From NCBI GenBank assembly GCA_001404055.1, contig CXTY01000039.1, positions 62,001 to 126,000 of the forward strand: a stretch of DNA of 64,000 nucleotides, given 5' to 3'. Under the pieces are notes generated by a model. That model worked only from the letters and a program-made list of their open reading frames with translations, was not told the origin of the DNA and did not search any database. The number at the start of each line of letters is the position of its first letter. The first letter of the stretch is position 1. Shown here in pieces: positions 6,852-15,451 of this stretch. This DNA is from Roseibium album. GTDB lineage: Bacteria; Pseudomonadota; Alphaproteobacteria; Rhizobiales; Stappiaceae. The translations under genes and the position numbers were made by a program.

Positions 6852-8630
6852 TCAGAGGCCTGCGCGCCTCAGCCCCTCCAGAAAATGGTCGACATCTTCC
6901 GGAAACTTGTCCGGCTGGATAGACACCCAATGCTCAAGTTTGAAATCGGGATGGGCTTTCAGAACCTCGGCAGCTTCCTGCTCAGCCTCGCGCTTCATGT
7001 CCAGATGCCCATAGCTTGCGGCGAGTATCCGCCTGCCTTCCGATGGGTTCTGCATGGTTCTGATAGTTGAAATCGCTTTCTCGTATTGCTTCAGATTGAA
7101 GTACGCACCTCCCAAATGCCAGATATACTGATCCGGGTAAAATGGGTTGAGCCGCATGGCTTTTTCAAGCAACTCGATAGCCTCTTCCGACCGGCCGCAA
7201 TGCGCAAGCGCATCTGCCATGTCAGACATCATATCAGCATCGTTCGGATTGAGTTTGATGGCACGCTCATAGGCGCTGATCGCCGCATCGTGCTCCTTGC
7301 GGTACAAATGCGCAAACCCGAGTTCGCCAAAACCACGTGCATCCAGCGAATCCATTTCGATTGCGTCCATCGCAAGACTGAGCGCGTTTTGGATGGCAAT
7401 GTCTGGTTCCAACGTCCAGTTGTATCGCCAGTCGAGGTTCAACGTGCGTGACTTGGCGGCCATGGCCCGCGCGTATTTCGGGTCGTTATGCAAAGCCGAG
7501 TCATACAGCTCCCTCGCCTGGCTCACGCCGTTTCGAGTATAGCTGAAGATGAACCGCTGCCCCTGCAGCACATATCCATAGGCCGCCATATTTGCAGGCG
7601 GCGTTTGCCTGAGTCTCTCCAACTCCGACGTTTCGATTTTCGCGGCAGTTGCGGATACGATTGTCTGGGTAATCTCATCCTGCAGGTCAAACAGGTCGTC
7701 AATCTCACGATTGTATTGCTCACCCCAGATCGTCCGATCGCGGATTACATCAATCAACTGAATGGTAATTCTAATCCTGCTGCCAGCCTTGCGGACGGAC
7801 CCGTTGACAACATATCGGACTCCGAGCTCACGGGCGGTTTCCTGTGGCGACAGTTTGCGATCATTGTAGATATAGGCAGAGTTTCGCGAAATCACGAAGA
7901 ACTGCTGAAATTTCGAAAGGCATGTCGTGATGTCCTCGGTCAAACCATCGGCAAACCAGCTATCACCTTGATCGCCCCCCTGATATGTGAAGGGCAGGAC
8001 AACGATGGACTGGTCAATCAACGGGTCCCTCGTATCGCTTGTCGTCGGACCTTTTCGCTCACGCCTGAGACCAGCTGTCATTGCAGCACTGGTCGGGTTT
8101 TCATGAATCTGGAAGACGTCGATTTCTTCCTTGATGTTCTTGAACCGCTGAGCGCCAAGATACTCATAACCGACAGACATCTTGTTGCTGACGCTGTCAT
8201 AGACCGAACCAGATATGCAGATATGTCCGGGTTCGGAAAATGCCTCAATCCTTGAAGCGATATTGATGCTTTCGCCGGTCAGCTCTCCATCGGCCTGGAG
8301 AACATCTCCTAGATTGATGCCGAAACGGAAAACTATGGCTTTGCTTGCACCAGTTCTGTTATTCATTTCAATAACGCGCTGTTGCGCAATAACCGCGAAG
8401 GTTACGGCGTCTACGGCACTATCAAAAAGCAGAAACACGCCGTCACCAGCTGTGCTGATAACTTCTCCAGAGTGCTCTTTCGCAAGCGAGGAAAATTCGG
8501 AAAGACGCGACCTGACTGCGAGGGTGGTACCGACCTCGTCGTCGCCCATCATGCGGCTATAACTAACAACATCCGCAAACACGATTGCCGCCAGACGCCT
8601 TTTAAGGCCATCGCGAGTTTCACCGACCAT
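6852..8630 (-). CDS. Class III nucleotidyl cyclase with TolB-like and TPR domains
   Basis: A roughly 592-residue soluble regulator. The N-terminal catalytic domain (about 10-180) carries the class III cyclase signatures FADVVSYSRMM with its metal-binding Asp, AGDGVFLLFDS, GINLGDV and GESINIASRIEAF, so it probably makes cAMP. A central segment (about 205-340: IVVLPF, WFADGLTEDITTCLSKF, LGVRYVVNGSVRKAG) is the TolB-like domain common in rhizobial cyclases. The C-terminus is TPR repeats, for example AYERAIKLNPNDADMMSDMADAL written over residues near 460-490. ATG 8630 is preferred to GTG 8636; neither has a strong ribosome site. It lies just downstream of the GNAT gene and converges on the repeat-protein gene with 6 nt between stops. 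The input signal is unknown. Confidence 0.88.
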   Translation of the reverse strand: MVGETRDGLKRRLAAIVFADVVSYSRMMGDDEVGTTLAVRSRLSEFSSLAKEHSGEVISTAGDGVFLLFDSAVDAVTFAVIAQQRVIEMNNRTGASKAIVFRFGINLGDVLQADGELTGESINIASRIEAFSEPGHICISGSVYDSVSNKMSVGYEYLGAQRFKNIKEEIDVFQIHENPTSAAMTAGLRRERKGPTTSDTRDPLIDQSIVVLPFTYQGGDQGDSWFADGLTEDITTCLSKFQQFFVISRNSAYIYNDRKLSPQETARELGVRYVVNGSVRKAGSRIRITIQLIDVIRDRTIWGEQYNREIDDLFDLQDEITQTIVSATAAKIETSELERLRQTPPANMAAYGYVLQGQRFIFSYTRNGVSQARELYDSALHNDPKYARAMAAKSRTLNLDWRYNWTLEPDIAIQNALSLAMDAIEMDSLDARGFGELGFAHLYRKEHDAAISAYERAIKLNPNDADMMSDMADALAHCGRSEEAIELLEKAMRLNPFYPDQYIWHLGGAYFNLKQYEKAISTIRTMQNPSEGRRILAASYGHLDMKREAEQEAAEVLKAHPDFKLEHWVSIQPDKFPEDVDHFLEGLRRAGL

Positions 8631-8643
8631 TACCACAACACCA

Positions 8644-9249
8644 CTACTCTTGAAGCCTAGACCGCATTACCAGTTCAAATGGCGATTTGGCCAACCGCTC
8701 CCTGATGATCCGCCTTTTGTCAGGCCACTCCGATTTCAAAAGCCCTACGTGAACGATATCATGATGCTGGTCATTTGCGTACCAGCCTTCTCGGATCCGG
8801 CCTTCCTCGACAAAGCCAGCTGCCGTGACCAGTTTTTCAGTCGCACTGTTGTTGGCCCGGTAGACTGTAGACAGGCGGTGCAGACGAAGTTGATCGAACG
8901 CCAACTCGACCAGCCTGAAAAGCAATGCCGTTCCAAATCCCCTAGTCCTGTGTTCCTGCGAAACAAACAAGGGAACCACCGCATCCCCGTGGATAAAGTT
9001 GATGGATTGAATGCCACATATGCCGATCGGGTCACCGTCCTTGTCCTCGGCGATAAACCAAAAGGATTTCGGAGGATCACTGAACTGCAACGCCGGTTTC
9101 CAGCTTTCGACCACGAATTCCCTACTTACCGGAACCGGTAATCCACGGTCGAAAAGCGCCAGATCCTCAAAGCAGGCAAACCAATCCGCCAGCTGATTCA
9201 AGTCTGCCTCATTCAAAGGGCGGAGATAGATTGTTGTCTTGACTGTCAA
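8644..9249 (-). CDS. GNAT family N-acetyltransferase
   Basis: A 201-residue protein of the Acetyltransf_3 (RimJ/RimL-like) type, which uses acetyl-CoA to acetylate an amine. Evidence is the N-terminal YLRPLNEADLNQLADWF, the acetyl-CoA loop VSQEHRTRGFGTALLFRLVELAF (R/Q-x-x-G-x-G/A pattern, about 107-129) and LHRLSTVYRANNSATEKLVTAAGF followed by EEGRIREGWY. These are the hallmarks of the ribosomal-protein/aminoglycoside acetyltransferase-like branch. The substrate cannot be inferred. The only reasonable start is TTG 9249 with a weak GAGAAG upstream. The stop lies 13 nt before the cyclase start, so the two are likely cotranscribed. Confidence 0.82.
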   Translation of the reverse strand: MTVKTTIYLRPLNEADLNQLADWFACFEDLALFDRGLPVPVSREFVVESWKPALQFSDPPKSFWFIAEDKDGDPIGICGIQSINFIHGDAVVPLFVSQEHRTRGFGTALLFRLVELAFDQLRLHRLSTVYRANNSATEKLVTAAGFVEEGRIREGWYANDQHHDIVHVGLLKSEWPDKRRIIRERLAKSPFELVMRSRLQE

Positions 9250-9396
9250 AACGCGGAACTTCTCACGATTGGTGCAAATTCAGTAAAACTGTCTTTCTGA
9301 TTGCAATCAAGTTTTTCCGCCCTGGAAGGGACAGCAGTGTTGTTGCCCTTGCACCGATTTACTGATGTACTCCGCGCTCGAATGGAGGATTGAGGC

Positions 9397-9858
9397 TTGA
9401 GTGATCAAACTGACGTGTATCGGGGAAAATGCTATTGCGGTTCGGTTGAGGTCACGGTCAAAGGCAGTCCAAAATCTTCAGCAATTTGCCATTGCCACTC
9501 CTGCAGAAAATGGCACGCGGCGCCGATAAACGCCTGGAGCATCTGGAAAAGCGATGATGTAACGATATCAGGCGGCCCGGTCATAACCTCAACACAAAAC
9601 GAGGCCAGCGGCCGGGTTTCCTGCGCAAAGTGCGGCGGCTGCGTTGCCAATCACAAACCCAGGGTCAGCATGACTGTCGTTTACGCCATGACCCTGGCGG
9701 ACTCCGGCCTCGTCTTCGCGCCTGCATCGCATATTTTTTACAGCGAACGCGTGATGGATTTCGCGGACAATTTGCCCAAATTTGCTGACATGCCCGAGAG
9801 AATGGGCGGCAGCGGCAAGCGCCTAGAAGAGCCTGAAAAAACCGGCTGGTGCGATTGA
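9397..9858 (+). CDS. GFA-family zinc-binding protein
   Basis: A 153-residue member of the Gfa-like fold (glutathione-dependent formaldehyde-activating enzyme family). Cys clusters CYCGSVEV, CHCHSCRKWH and CAKCGG bind the two zincs expected for the family. Many members have no confirmed formaldehyde role, so the call stops at family level. Start codon TTG 9397 is unusual but sits 7-8 nt after a strong GGAGGA; no in-frame ATG occurs nearby. The gene is monocistronic, diverging from the GNAT gene and ending at a strong hairpin shared with the oppositely oriented oxidoreductase gene. Confidence 0.85.
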   Translation: MSDQTDVYRGKCYCGSVEVTVKGSPKSSAICHCHSCRKWHAAPINAWSIWKSDDVTISGGPVITSTQNEASGRVSCAKCGGCVANHKPRVSMTVVYAMTLADSGLVFAPASHIFYSERVMDFADNLPKFADMPERMGGSGKRLEEPEKTGWCD

Positions 9859-9881
9859 GCAAGGTGCCGTGGCACCTTGCT
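9858..9881. terminator. Bidirectional hairpin between convergent GFA and oxidoreductase genes
   Basis: A perfect 11-bp inverted repeat (AGCAAGGTGCC and its complement) is separated by only 2 nt and overlaps the GFA stop. The neighbouring oxidoreductase gene ends at 9893. Symmetry and position suit a terminator for both strands, although T runs are short. Confidence 0.65.
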
Positions 9882-9892
9882 GGTGACGTCCC

Positions 9893-10900
9893 TTAATTGA
9901 CTGAAACCCAGCCACCCTGGTCAGCGGATGCAAAAATGGCATCGAGAATTTTCATGTTCTGCACGGCATCCTCTGCCCCGTATGGTAATGGCTCTTCTCC
10001 TGAAATCGCCCTGCCGAATACATCCACAAGCTCGGCATACTGGTCACACGGCGCAATGGTTTGCGTTTGCTGGGCACCGTCACCAAGGACTGACCCATCA
10101 TCCAACCTCAAGGTCACTGCGCCGCCCTGTGGCGCATTGAACGGGATAACGATTTCAAGACGTTTTTTGGTACCAACCAGTTGAATGCGTTGGTAAGGCG
10201 TCAGCTGCGTTGAAACCGTGAAATTCAAATTCCGGCCATCGCCAAAATCCAGCAAGGCGCTGGTTGTCCGGTCGGTGCCAAAAGTTGGATCCCGATCAAG
10301 CAGAGAAACCACGCGCTGCGGTTCGGCCTCGAAGAAATAACGACCAGCCAGCATGGTGTAACAGCCAATATCCATCAAGGCGCCGCCCCCGATGTCGGCC
10401 ATGTTGCGGATGTTGCCCGGGTCGTCGTTGAAATAGCTGAAAAACGTCTGGATGGACTTGAGTTCGCCCAGTTCACCAGAACGGACGATCTCACGGGCCT
10501 TGATCCATTGCGGATGTGCCCGAACCATGAAGTTTTCTGCGACCAGCTTGTCCTTTGGAAGCTGGAGCAGCTGGGACGCCTCTTTGGCGTTCAAGGCAAT
10601 CGGCTTTTCGCACAGCACATGTTTTCCGGCCTGCACGGCCTGAACGGTAACAGGCACATGAAGATGGTTCGGCAAAGGATTGTAGATTGCATCAATCTCA
10701 AGATCAGCCATCAAATCCTCATACGATCCGTAGGCTTTCTCAATCCCGAGCGCATTAGCCGCTTCCTGGGCCTTGTCCAGACCACGCGAAGCAATGGCCG
10801 CTACAACACCGGTTTTGGAGCTCTGAATGCCCGGAATAACTTTTTCAACGCCTATCCTGGCGGTTGAAACGATTCCCCAGCGAATTTTGTTCTTTTCCAT
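9893..10900 (-). CDS. Gfo/Idh/MocA family NAD(P)-dependent oxidoreductase
   Basis: A 335-residue cytoplasmic dehydrogenase. The Rossmann fold begins at once (KIRWGIVSTARIGVEKVIPGI, about 4-24). The catalytic lysine motif is CEKPIAL at about 96-102, and a C-terminal alpha/beta domain with a dimer sheet follows (TFFSYFNDDPGNIRN, GGGALMDIGCYTM). It resembles the D-xylose / dihydrodiol dehydrogenase-like branch, which oxidises a sugar or cyclic polyol hydroxyl, but the substrate cannot be fixed. ATG 10900 has GGGAG upstream. It appears monocistronic, about 100 nt downstream in reading direction from the ppk2 gene end. Confidence 0.87.
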   Translation of the reverse strand: MEKNKIRWGIVSTARIGVEKVIPGIQSSKTGVVAAIASRGLDKAQEAANALGIEKAYGSYEDLMADLEIDAIYNPLPNHLHVPVTVQAVQAGKHVLCEKPIALNAKEASQLLQLPKDKLVAENFMVRAHPQWIKAREIVRSGELGELKSIQTFFSYFNDDPGNIRNMADIGGGALMDIGCYTMLAGRYFFEAEPQRVVSLLDRDPTFGTDRTTSALLDFGDGRNLNFTVSTQLTPYQRIQLVGTKKRLEIVIPFNAPQGGAVTLRLDDGSVLGDGAQQTQTIAPCDQYAELVDVFGRAISGEEPLPYGAEDAVQNMKILDAIFASADQGGWVSVN

Positions 10901-11001
10901 TCTGGATTACTCCCGGTCTTGAGGTACGCCCCTCACATGACACAAACGCAAGTGGCGCCGCAAGGGCAGGTATGGCCCTTGGAGCACCTACGCCTCAAAA
11001 G

Positions 11002-11910
11002 TCAGAATTTTTCAGGCACATATAGGTGTTCGGGAAGAACCTTACGCTCATAGTCGGGGTTAAAGCGACGGTCAGGCAGCGAGATCGGTTCATGCGGCAC
11101 GTCTTCATAAGGCAGCAAGGACAAAAGATGACTGATGCAATTGAGACGCGCCTGCTTTTTGTCGTTGCCTTCCACGATGAACCACGGCGCTTCCGGAATA
11201 TTGGTGCGTTCGAAGGTTTCTTCCTTGGCCTTGGTGTAATCTTCCCAGCGAATACGGGATTCCAGATCCATTGGCGACAGCTTCCACTGTTTCAGCGGGT
11301 CGTGTACGCGCATCAAGAAGCGAAGCTGCTGTTCCTCATCTGTAATTGAGAACCAGAATTTCACCAGTCGCACACCAGAGCGAACGAGCATGCGCTCAAA
11401 CTCCGGCACATCGTTGAAGAACTGCTCGACCTGGTCATCGGAGGCAAAGCCCATGACACGCTCCACACCGGATCGGTTATACCAGGAGCGGTCGAACAGA
11501 ACGATTTCACCAGCTGCCGGAAGATGCGGCACATATCGCTGAAAATACCACTGGGTCTTCTCACGTTCCGTCGGCGCCGGCAAAGCGACAACTCGGCATA
11601 CGCGCGGATTGAGACGCTGCGTGATCCTCTTGATCACGCCTCCCTTACCGGCCGCATCACGCCCTTCGAAAATGACGACGATTTTTTCGCCGGAGTGCTC
11701 TACCCAGTCCTGCAATCTGACCAGTTCGGCCTGCAGACGAAGGAGTTCGTAAAAATAGGCTTTTCGCGATAGCGAAGACTTGTGCTCCTTGGCTGAGATG
11801 AAGGCGAGATCCCGGGCTACCAGGAAGTCGTCAATTTCCATCTCCAGTTCTTCATCAAGGCTGTCCGCCCACTCGGCCTCAAACCAGGTTTTTGCGGAGT
11901 CTTCAGTCAT
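11002..11910 (-). CDS. ppk2: Polyphosphate kinase 2 (PPK2)
   Basis: PPK2 transfers phosphate between polyphosphate and nucleoside diphosphates. The 302-residue single-domain form has Walker A FEGRDAAGKGGVIKRI (about 83-98), the PPK2 block LPAPTEREKTQWYFQRYV, and Walker B/lid VLFDRSWYNRSGVERVMGF (about 141-159), then SITDEEQQLRF and SPMDLESRIRWEDYTKAKEE. All are typical of one-domain class I enzymes, which favour ADP or GDP. ATG 11910 (second codon of the longest frame) follows AGAAGGAACG and is preferred to TTG 11913. It looks monocistronic. Confidence 0.93.
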   Translation of the reverse strand: MTEDSAKTWFEAEWADSLDEELEMEIDDFLVARDLAFISAKEHKSSLSRKAYFYELLRLQAELVRLQDWVEHSGEKIVVIFEGRDAAGKGGVIKRITQRLNPRVCRVVALPAPTEREKTQWYFQRYVPHLPAAGEIVLFDRSWYNRSGVERVMGFASDDQVEQFFNDVPEFERMLVRSGVRLVKFWFSITDEEQQLRFLMRVHDPLKQWKLSPMDLESRIRWEDYTKAKEETFERTNIPEAPWFIVEGNDKKQARLNCISHLLSLLPYEDVPHEPISLPDRRFNPDYERKVLPEHLYVPEKF

Positions 11911-12213
11911 CAATCGTTCCTTCTAAAGTTTCAGCGGCAACACGCTCGGGACAAAGCTTCAAAATCTGATGTTGCAGGCGAATACCAATTTCATTGCCCG
12001 TTAGACGGATGTGCGGAAAAAATCCTCTGACCTTCTAGCACTCTCAACGCGGCAAAACGAAATTGACATTATTTGCCAGGCAACAAATCGGCATCAGATT
12101 TTTGATTTTCATCACTATGATTGTGAACAACTTATCTATGATCGTTTTTTGACAGCCAACTCTACTTCCGACCGAAACACGCCCAATCTTTCAATTTAAT
12201 CCGTTCGGCTCTT
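11911..12213. other. Intergenic region between ppk2 and the liu regulator
   Basis: About 300 nt of AT-rich spacer holding the divergent promoters of ppk2 and the TetR gene. A TTGACA-like hexamer lies at 12149-12154, but no well spaced -10 follows. I see no credible coding frame or RNA gene. Confidence 0.5.
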
Positions 12214-12237
12214 GTAAATGAATGATCGTTCATTTAC
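12214..12237. promoter_or_regulatory. Probable TetR operator upstream of the liu operon
   Basis: A 24-bp dyad with 9-bp perfect arms, GTAAATGAA and TTCATTTAC, around a 6-bp core of T-GATC-G, ends 22 nt before the TetR start. The inner AATGATCGTT resembles operators of TetR-type acyl-CoA regulators. The placement suggests that the regulator represses its own operon. Confidence 0.75.
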
Positions 12238-12259
12238 TTTCCTGATACAGGAGGAGCAT

Positions 12260-12889
12260 ATGGTCGGTACTGCAACAAAACCTCAGACCCGCGCAAAAGG
12301 GCAGGAAACTGCCAGACGTGTGCGCAAGGCTGCCTTGAAACGTTTTGCTGCATCCGGCTATGCCGCCGTTTCCATGCGTGAAATCGCTGATGATGTCGGC
12401 GTACGTCCAGGCGCGCTTTATAACCACTTCCCGACCAAGCAGGACATCCTCAAGGATCTGATGCTGTCTCACATGTCAGATCTTATGTCCGCATGGGGAG
12501 CGGCACATTTTCCACCGGAAATGGATCCCCTGGAACAATTTGTCCGCTTCCACATTCGATACCACCTTGAGCGGACAGACGAGGTTTTCATCTCCTACAT
12601 GGAGCTGCGAAATCTTGAGCCGGATAACTTCGCCGCTGTTGAGGCAGAGCGCCGTCGCTACGAAACCATTTTGACCGGCATACTGGATAAGGGCACCGCC
12701 GCCGGGCGCTACGCCGTTGAAAACCCGAAAGTCGCGACCCGCGCGATCATCGCAATGTTGACCGGTATTCCAACCTGGTACCGCGAGGGTGGACGCCTGT
12801 CCGAGCAGGAAATCGAAGACCTCTATCTGACAATGGTGCGCAAAGCCATTGCACCCACACAAGCACATTCCCAAACGGAGATCGGATGA
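12260..12889 (+). CDS. TetR family regulator of the leucine-degradation operon
   Basis: A 209-residue one-component repressor. The N-terminal helix-turn-helix spans about residues 15-60: ARRVRKAALKRFAASGYAAV, SMREIADDVGVRPGALYNHF, PTKQDIL. The C-terminal ligand domain begins near residue 70 and includes HIRYHLERTDEVFISYMELRNL, a pattern seen in acyl-CoA-type TetR proteins. ATG 12260 is chosen because a strong AGGAGG lies just upstream; an in-frame ATG at 12218 falls inside the palindromic operator. The stop lies one base before liuB, so it is cotranscribed with the pathway. Its ligand is probably a branched-chain acyl-CoA intermediate (inference). Confidence 0.88.
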   Translation: MVGTATKPQTRAKGQETARRVRKAALKRFAASGYAAVSMREIADDVGVRPGALYNHFPTKQDILKDLMLSHMSDLMSAWGAAHFPPEMDPLEQFVRFHIRYHLERTDEVFISYMELRNLEPDNFAAVEAERRRYETILTGILDKGTAAGRYAVENPKVATRAIIAMLTGIPTWYREGGRLSEQEIEDLYLTMVRKAIAPTQAHSQTEIG

Positions 12890-12890
12890 C

Positions 12891-14498
12891 ATGAGCATCC
12901 TGAAATCAAATCTGTCGCCCCGAAGCGAGCAGTTTTCTGCAAACAGGACCGCGCATGAAGCGGCGATGGAGACCGTGAAACAAGCTGCACTGAAGGCGTT
13001 GGATGGCGGCGGTGAAAATGCACGGCAGCGACACATCTCCCGCGGCAAGGTTCTCCCACGGGAACGTGTTTCGCGCCTGCTCGATCCCGGATCTCCCTTT
13101 CTGGAGGTCGGCATGTTGGCCGCCAATGACATGTATGGCGGTGCTTCACCATCTGCGGGATTGATTGCCGGGATTGGCCGAGTGGAAGGCCAGGAGGTGA
13201 TGATCCTTGCCAATGACGCCACGGTCAAAGGCGGCACTTACTATCCCTTGTCGGTCAAGAAACACCTGCGCGCCCAGGAAATAGCGGAACAGAACAACCT
13301 GCCCTGCGTTTATCTGGTCGACAGTGGTGGCGCGAACCTGCCCAATCAGGACGAGGTCTTTCCGGACCGGGATCACTTTGGCCGGATTTTCTACAATCAG
13401 GCCAACATGTCCGCCAAGGGCATCGCCCAGATCGCCGTTGTCATGGGATCCTGCACGGCAGGCGGCGCCTATGTTCCAGCCATGTCAGACGAGACGATTA
13501 TCGTGAAAAACCAGGGCACGATCTTCCTGGCGGGCCCTCCGCTGGTGAAAGCAGCAACGGGTGAAGAAGTATCCGCTGAAGACCTCGGTGGTGGCGATGT
13601 GCACACACGCCTCTCCGGCGTTGCCGATCATCTGGCGCGCGATGATGCCCATGCGTTGGCAATCGCGCGACGTTCGATCGCAAGCCTCAATCAGACCAAA
13701 TCTCCTGGTGTTGCCTTGCAAACACCGGAAGATCCGCTTTACGACCCCGATGAAATTCTGGGCGTCGTCCCTGCGGATCTCAAGACGCCATATGATATTC
13801 GTGAAGTGATCGCCCGTGTCGTCGACGGTTCGCGCTTTGACGAGTTCAAGGCCCGTTATGGCACCACGCTCGTTTGCGGTTTCGCACATATTCATGGAAT
13901 GCCGGTGGGCATCATTGCCAACAATGGCGTGCTCTTCTCCGAAAGCGCAGTCAAGGGAGCGCACTTTGTTGAGCTTTGCTCCCAGCGCAGGGTTCCGCTT
14001 GTCTTTCTGCAGAACATCACCGGCTTCATGGTCGGTCAGAAATACGAAAGCGGCGGCATTGCCAAGGATGGCGCCAAGCTGGTGACAGCCGTCGCCACCA
14101 CGTCCGTTCCTAAGATTACCATGCTCGTCGGCGGGTCCTTTGGCGCTGGGAACTACGGCATGTGCGGCCGCGCCTATTCGCCCCGTTTCCTTTGGACCTG
14201 GCCCAATTCTCGCATTTCGGTGATGGGGGGCGAGCAGGCTGCGGGCGTTCTGGCGACCGTCCGCCGGGACGGCATTGAGCGGAAAGGCGGTAGCTGGTCT
14301 CAGCAAGAAGAGCAGTCGTTCAAACAGCCGATTGTCGACCAGTTCGAGGAACAGGGGCATCCGCTTTATGCCACGGCTCGTCTCTGGGATGACGGTATCG
14401 TCGATCCACGCAAGACTCGCGACATTCTAGGTCTCTCTCTATCCGCAGCGTTGAACACGCCAATCGAAGAAACCCGATTTGGCCTGTTCAGGATGTGA
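12891..14498 (+). CDS. liuB: Methylcrotonyl-CoA carboxylase, carboxyltransferase (beta) subunit
   Basis: A 535-residue carboxyltransferase subunit that moves CO2 from biotin to 3-methylcrotonyl-CoA in leucine degradation. Family features are RQRHISRGKVLPRERVSRL, the acyl-CoA site GGTYYPLSVKKHLRAQEIA and VYLVDSGGANLPNQDEVFP, then GSCTAGGAYVPAMSDE, the MCC-type GGGDVHTRLSGVADHLARDD and, near the C-terminus, GGSFGAGNYGMCGRAY and FSPRFLWTWP-like sequence. The length matches LiuB/MccB. ATG 12891 follows GGAG and begins one base after the TetR stop; a longer frame from 12849 overlaps the regulator and is less likely. Partner LiuD is encoded three genes downstream. Confidence 0.95.
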   Translation: MSILKSNLSPRSEQFSANRTAHEAAMETVKQAALKALDGGGENARQRHISRGKVLPRERVSRLLDPGSPFLEVGMLAANDMYGGASPSAGLIAGIGRVEGQEVMILANDATVKGGTYYPLSVKKHLRAQEIAEQNNLPCVYLVDSGGANLPNQDEVFPDRDHFGRIFYNQANMSAKGIAQIAVVMGSCTAGGAYVPAMSDETIIVKNQGTIFLAGPPLVKAATGEEVSAEDLGGGDVHTRLSGVADHLARDDAHALAIARRSIASLNQTKSPGVALQTPEDPLYDPDEILGVVPADLKTPYDIREVIARVVDGSRFDEFKARYGTTLVCGFAHIHGMPVGIIANNGVLFSESAVKGAHFVELCSQRRVPLVFLQNITGFMVGQKYESGGIAKDGAKLVTAVATTSVPKITMLVGGSFGAGNYGMCGRAYSPRFLWTWPNSRISVMGGEQAAGVLATVRRDGIERKGGSWSQQEEQSFKQPIVDQFEEQGHPLYATARLWDDGIVDPRKTRDILGLSLSAALNTPIEETRFGLFRM

Positions 14499-14502
14499 TG
14501 CG

Positions 14503-14931
14503 ATGTCCATAACAGAGCTCAAAAAAACCTATCCCGGAGCCGAGACCTTCAAGTTCGGCGACAGCCAGGAACTCAGCGACCAGCTGATCGCGCTCATTCG
14601 TGCTGGCATAAAAACCGCAACTTGTGGCGCCTTGCGAGATTTTGGAGAGGACGGCGAAGCCATGCCTGTTCCAGGTCGCCGAGACATAGCACTCAACTGG
14701 GACGACACCCCAGCTCTTGTCATCGAAACCGTTCAGGTCACCATCACCCGCTTTTGCGATGTACAGGACGACTTTGCGCTGGCTGAAGGTGAAAACGAGG
14801 ATCTGGCCGGATGGCAGCGGGACCACCAGGCATACTTCCAGCGAAACGGCGGCTTTGATCCTGAGATGGAACTGGTCTGCGAGCGCTTCAAAGTCATCCA
14901 GGACCTCGATAACACGCCGACAGGGACGTGA
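14503..14931 (+). CDS. ASCH-domain protein
   Basis: A 142-residue protein made of one ASCH domain, a PUA-like RNA-binding fold. Recognisable blocks are ETFKFGDSQELSDQLIALI, GIKTATCGALRDF (about 36-48), the acidic VPGRRDIALNWDDTPALVIET, and FALAEGENEDLAGWQRDHQAYF plus MELVCERFKVI. Stand-alone ASCH proteins include N4-acetylcytidine amidohydrolases and nucleic-acid-binding factors; the role here is unknown. It starts 4 nt after liuB and ends 4 nt before the macrodomain gene, firmly inside the liu operon, although it has no known part in leucine catabolism. Confidence 0.85.
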   Translation: MSITELKKTYPGAETFKFGDSQELSDQLIALIRAGIKTATCGALRDFGEDGEAMPVPGRRDIALNWDDTPALVIETVQVTITRFCDVQDDFALAEGENEDLAGWQRDHQAYFQRNGGFDPEMELVCERFKVIQDLDNTPTGT

Positions 14932-14935
14932 TGCC

Positions 14936-15451
14936 ATGGACCGGATAAAAACACATGTCGGTGACATCACCAGGTTGGAAGTCGACGCGATCGTGAACGC
15001 GGCCAATTCATCGCTTCTGGGTGGTGGCGGTGTCGATGGCGCCATCCACCGGGCAGCCGGTCCGGACCTGCTTCACGAATGTCGCCTCTTGGGTGGTTGC
15101 AAGACAGGCCAGGCAAAGATCACCAAAGGCTACCGACTGTCAGCAAGACACATCATTCACACGGTTGGCCCTGTGTGGCGCGGCGGAAACGAAGGCGAAC
15201 CGGAACTGCTCGCTGCTTGTTATGAAAATTCACTCCGGGTCGGCAACGCGCGCGGCTGCGGAACCATCGCCTTTCCGGCAATCTCGACAGGAATTTACGG
15301 CTACCCTGCAAACCTCGCTGCAGAAATCGCAGCCGACACCATTCGTCAAATACTTGCTGAGCTGGGTGAAATTCAACTTGTCACTCTCGTTGCATTCGAT
15401 GAGGCAAGCCATACCCATTTGATCACCGCGCTTGGGAGGGCGGAAGACTGA
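14936..15451 (+). CDS. Macrodomain protein, O-acetyl-ADP-ribose deacetylase-like
   Basis: A 171-residue single macrodomain of the YmdB/MacroD type. The diagnostic ADP-ribose site is VGDITRLEVDAIVNAANSSLLGGGGVDGAIHRAAG (starting at residue 7), followed by CKTGQAKITKGYRL and HIIHTVGPVW, then AFPAISTGIYGYP around the phosphate loop. Members hydrolyse O-acetyl-ADP-ribose or remove ADP-ribose from acidic residues. The stop overlaps the start of liuD (TGATG), so translation is coupled to a biotin carboxylase subunit. A link through acyl-ADP-ribose made by sirtuin-type deacylases is an appealing but unproven reason for its presence in an acyl-CoA operon. Confidence 0.9.
   Translation: MDRIKTHVGDITRLEVDAIVNAANSSLLGGGGVDGAIHRAAGPDLLHECRLLGGCKTGQAKITKGYRLSARHIIHTVGPVWRGGNEGEPELLAACYENSLRVGNARGCGTIAFPAISTGIYGYPANLAAEIAADTIRQILAELGEIQLVTLVAFDEASHTHLITALGRAED

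Noticed and set aside
12011..12199. 62-codon frame in the ppk2-TetR spacer
   Set aside because: AT-rich spacer, no ribosome site, no family resemblance.
13485..14360. Long minus-strand open frame (291 codons) inside liuB
   Set aside because: It lies wholly opposite a well-supported carboxyltransferase gene, has no ribosome site and no recognisable domain; high-GC codon bias produces such mirror frames.
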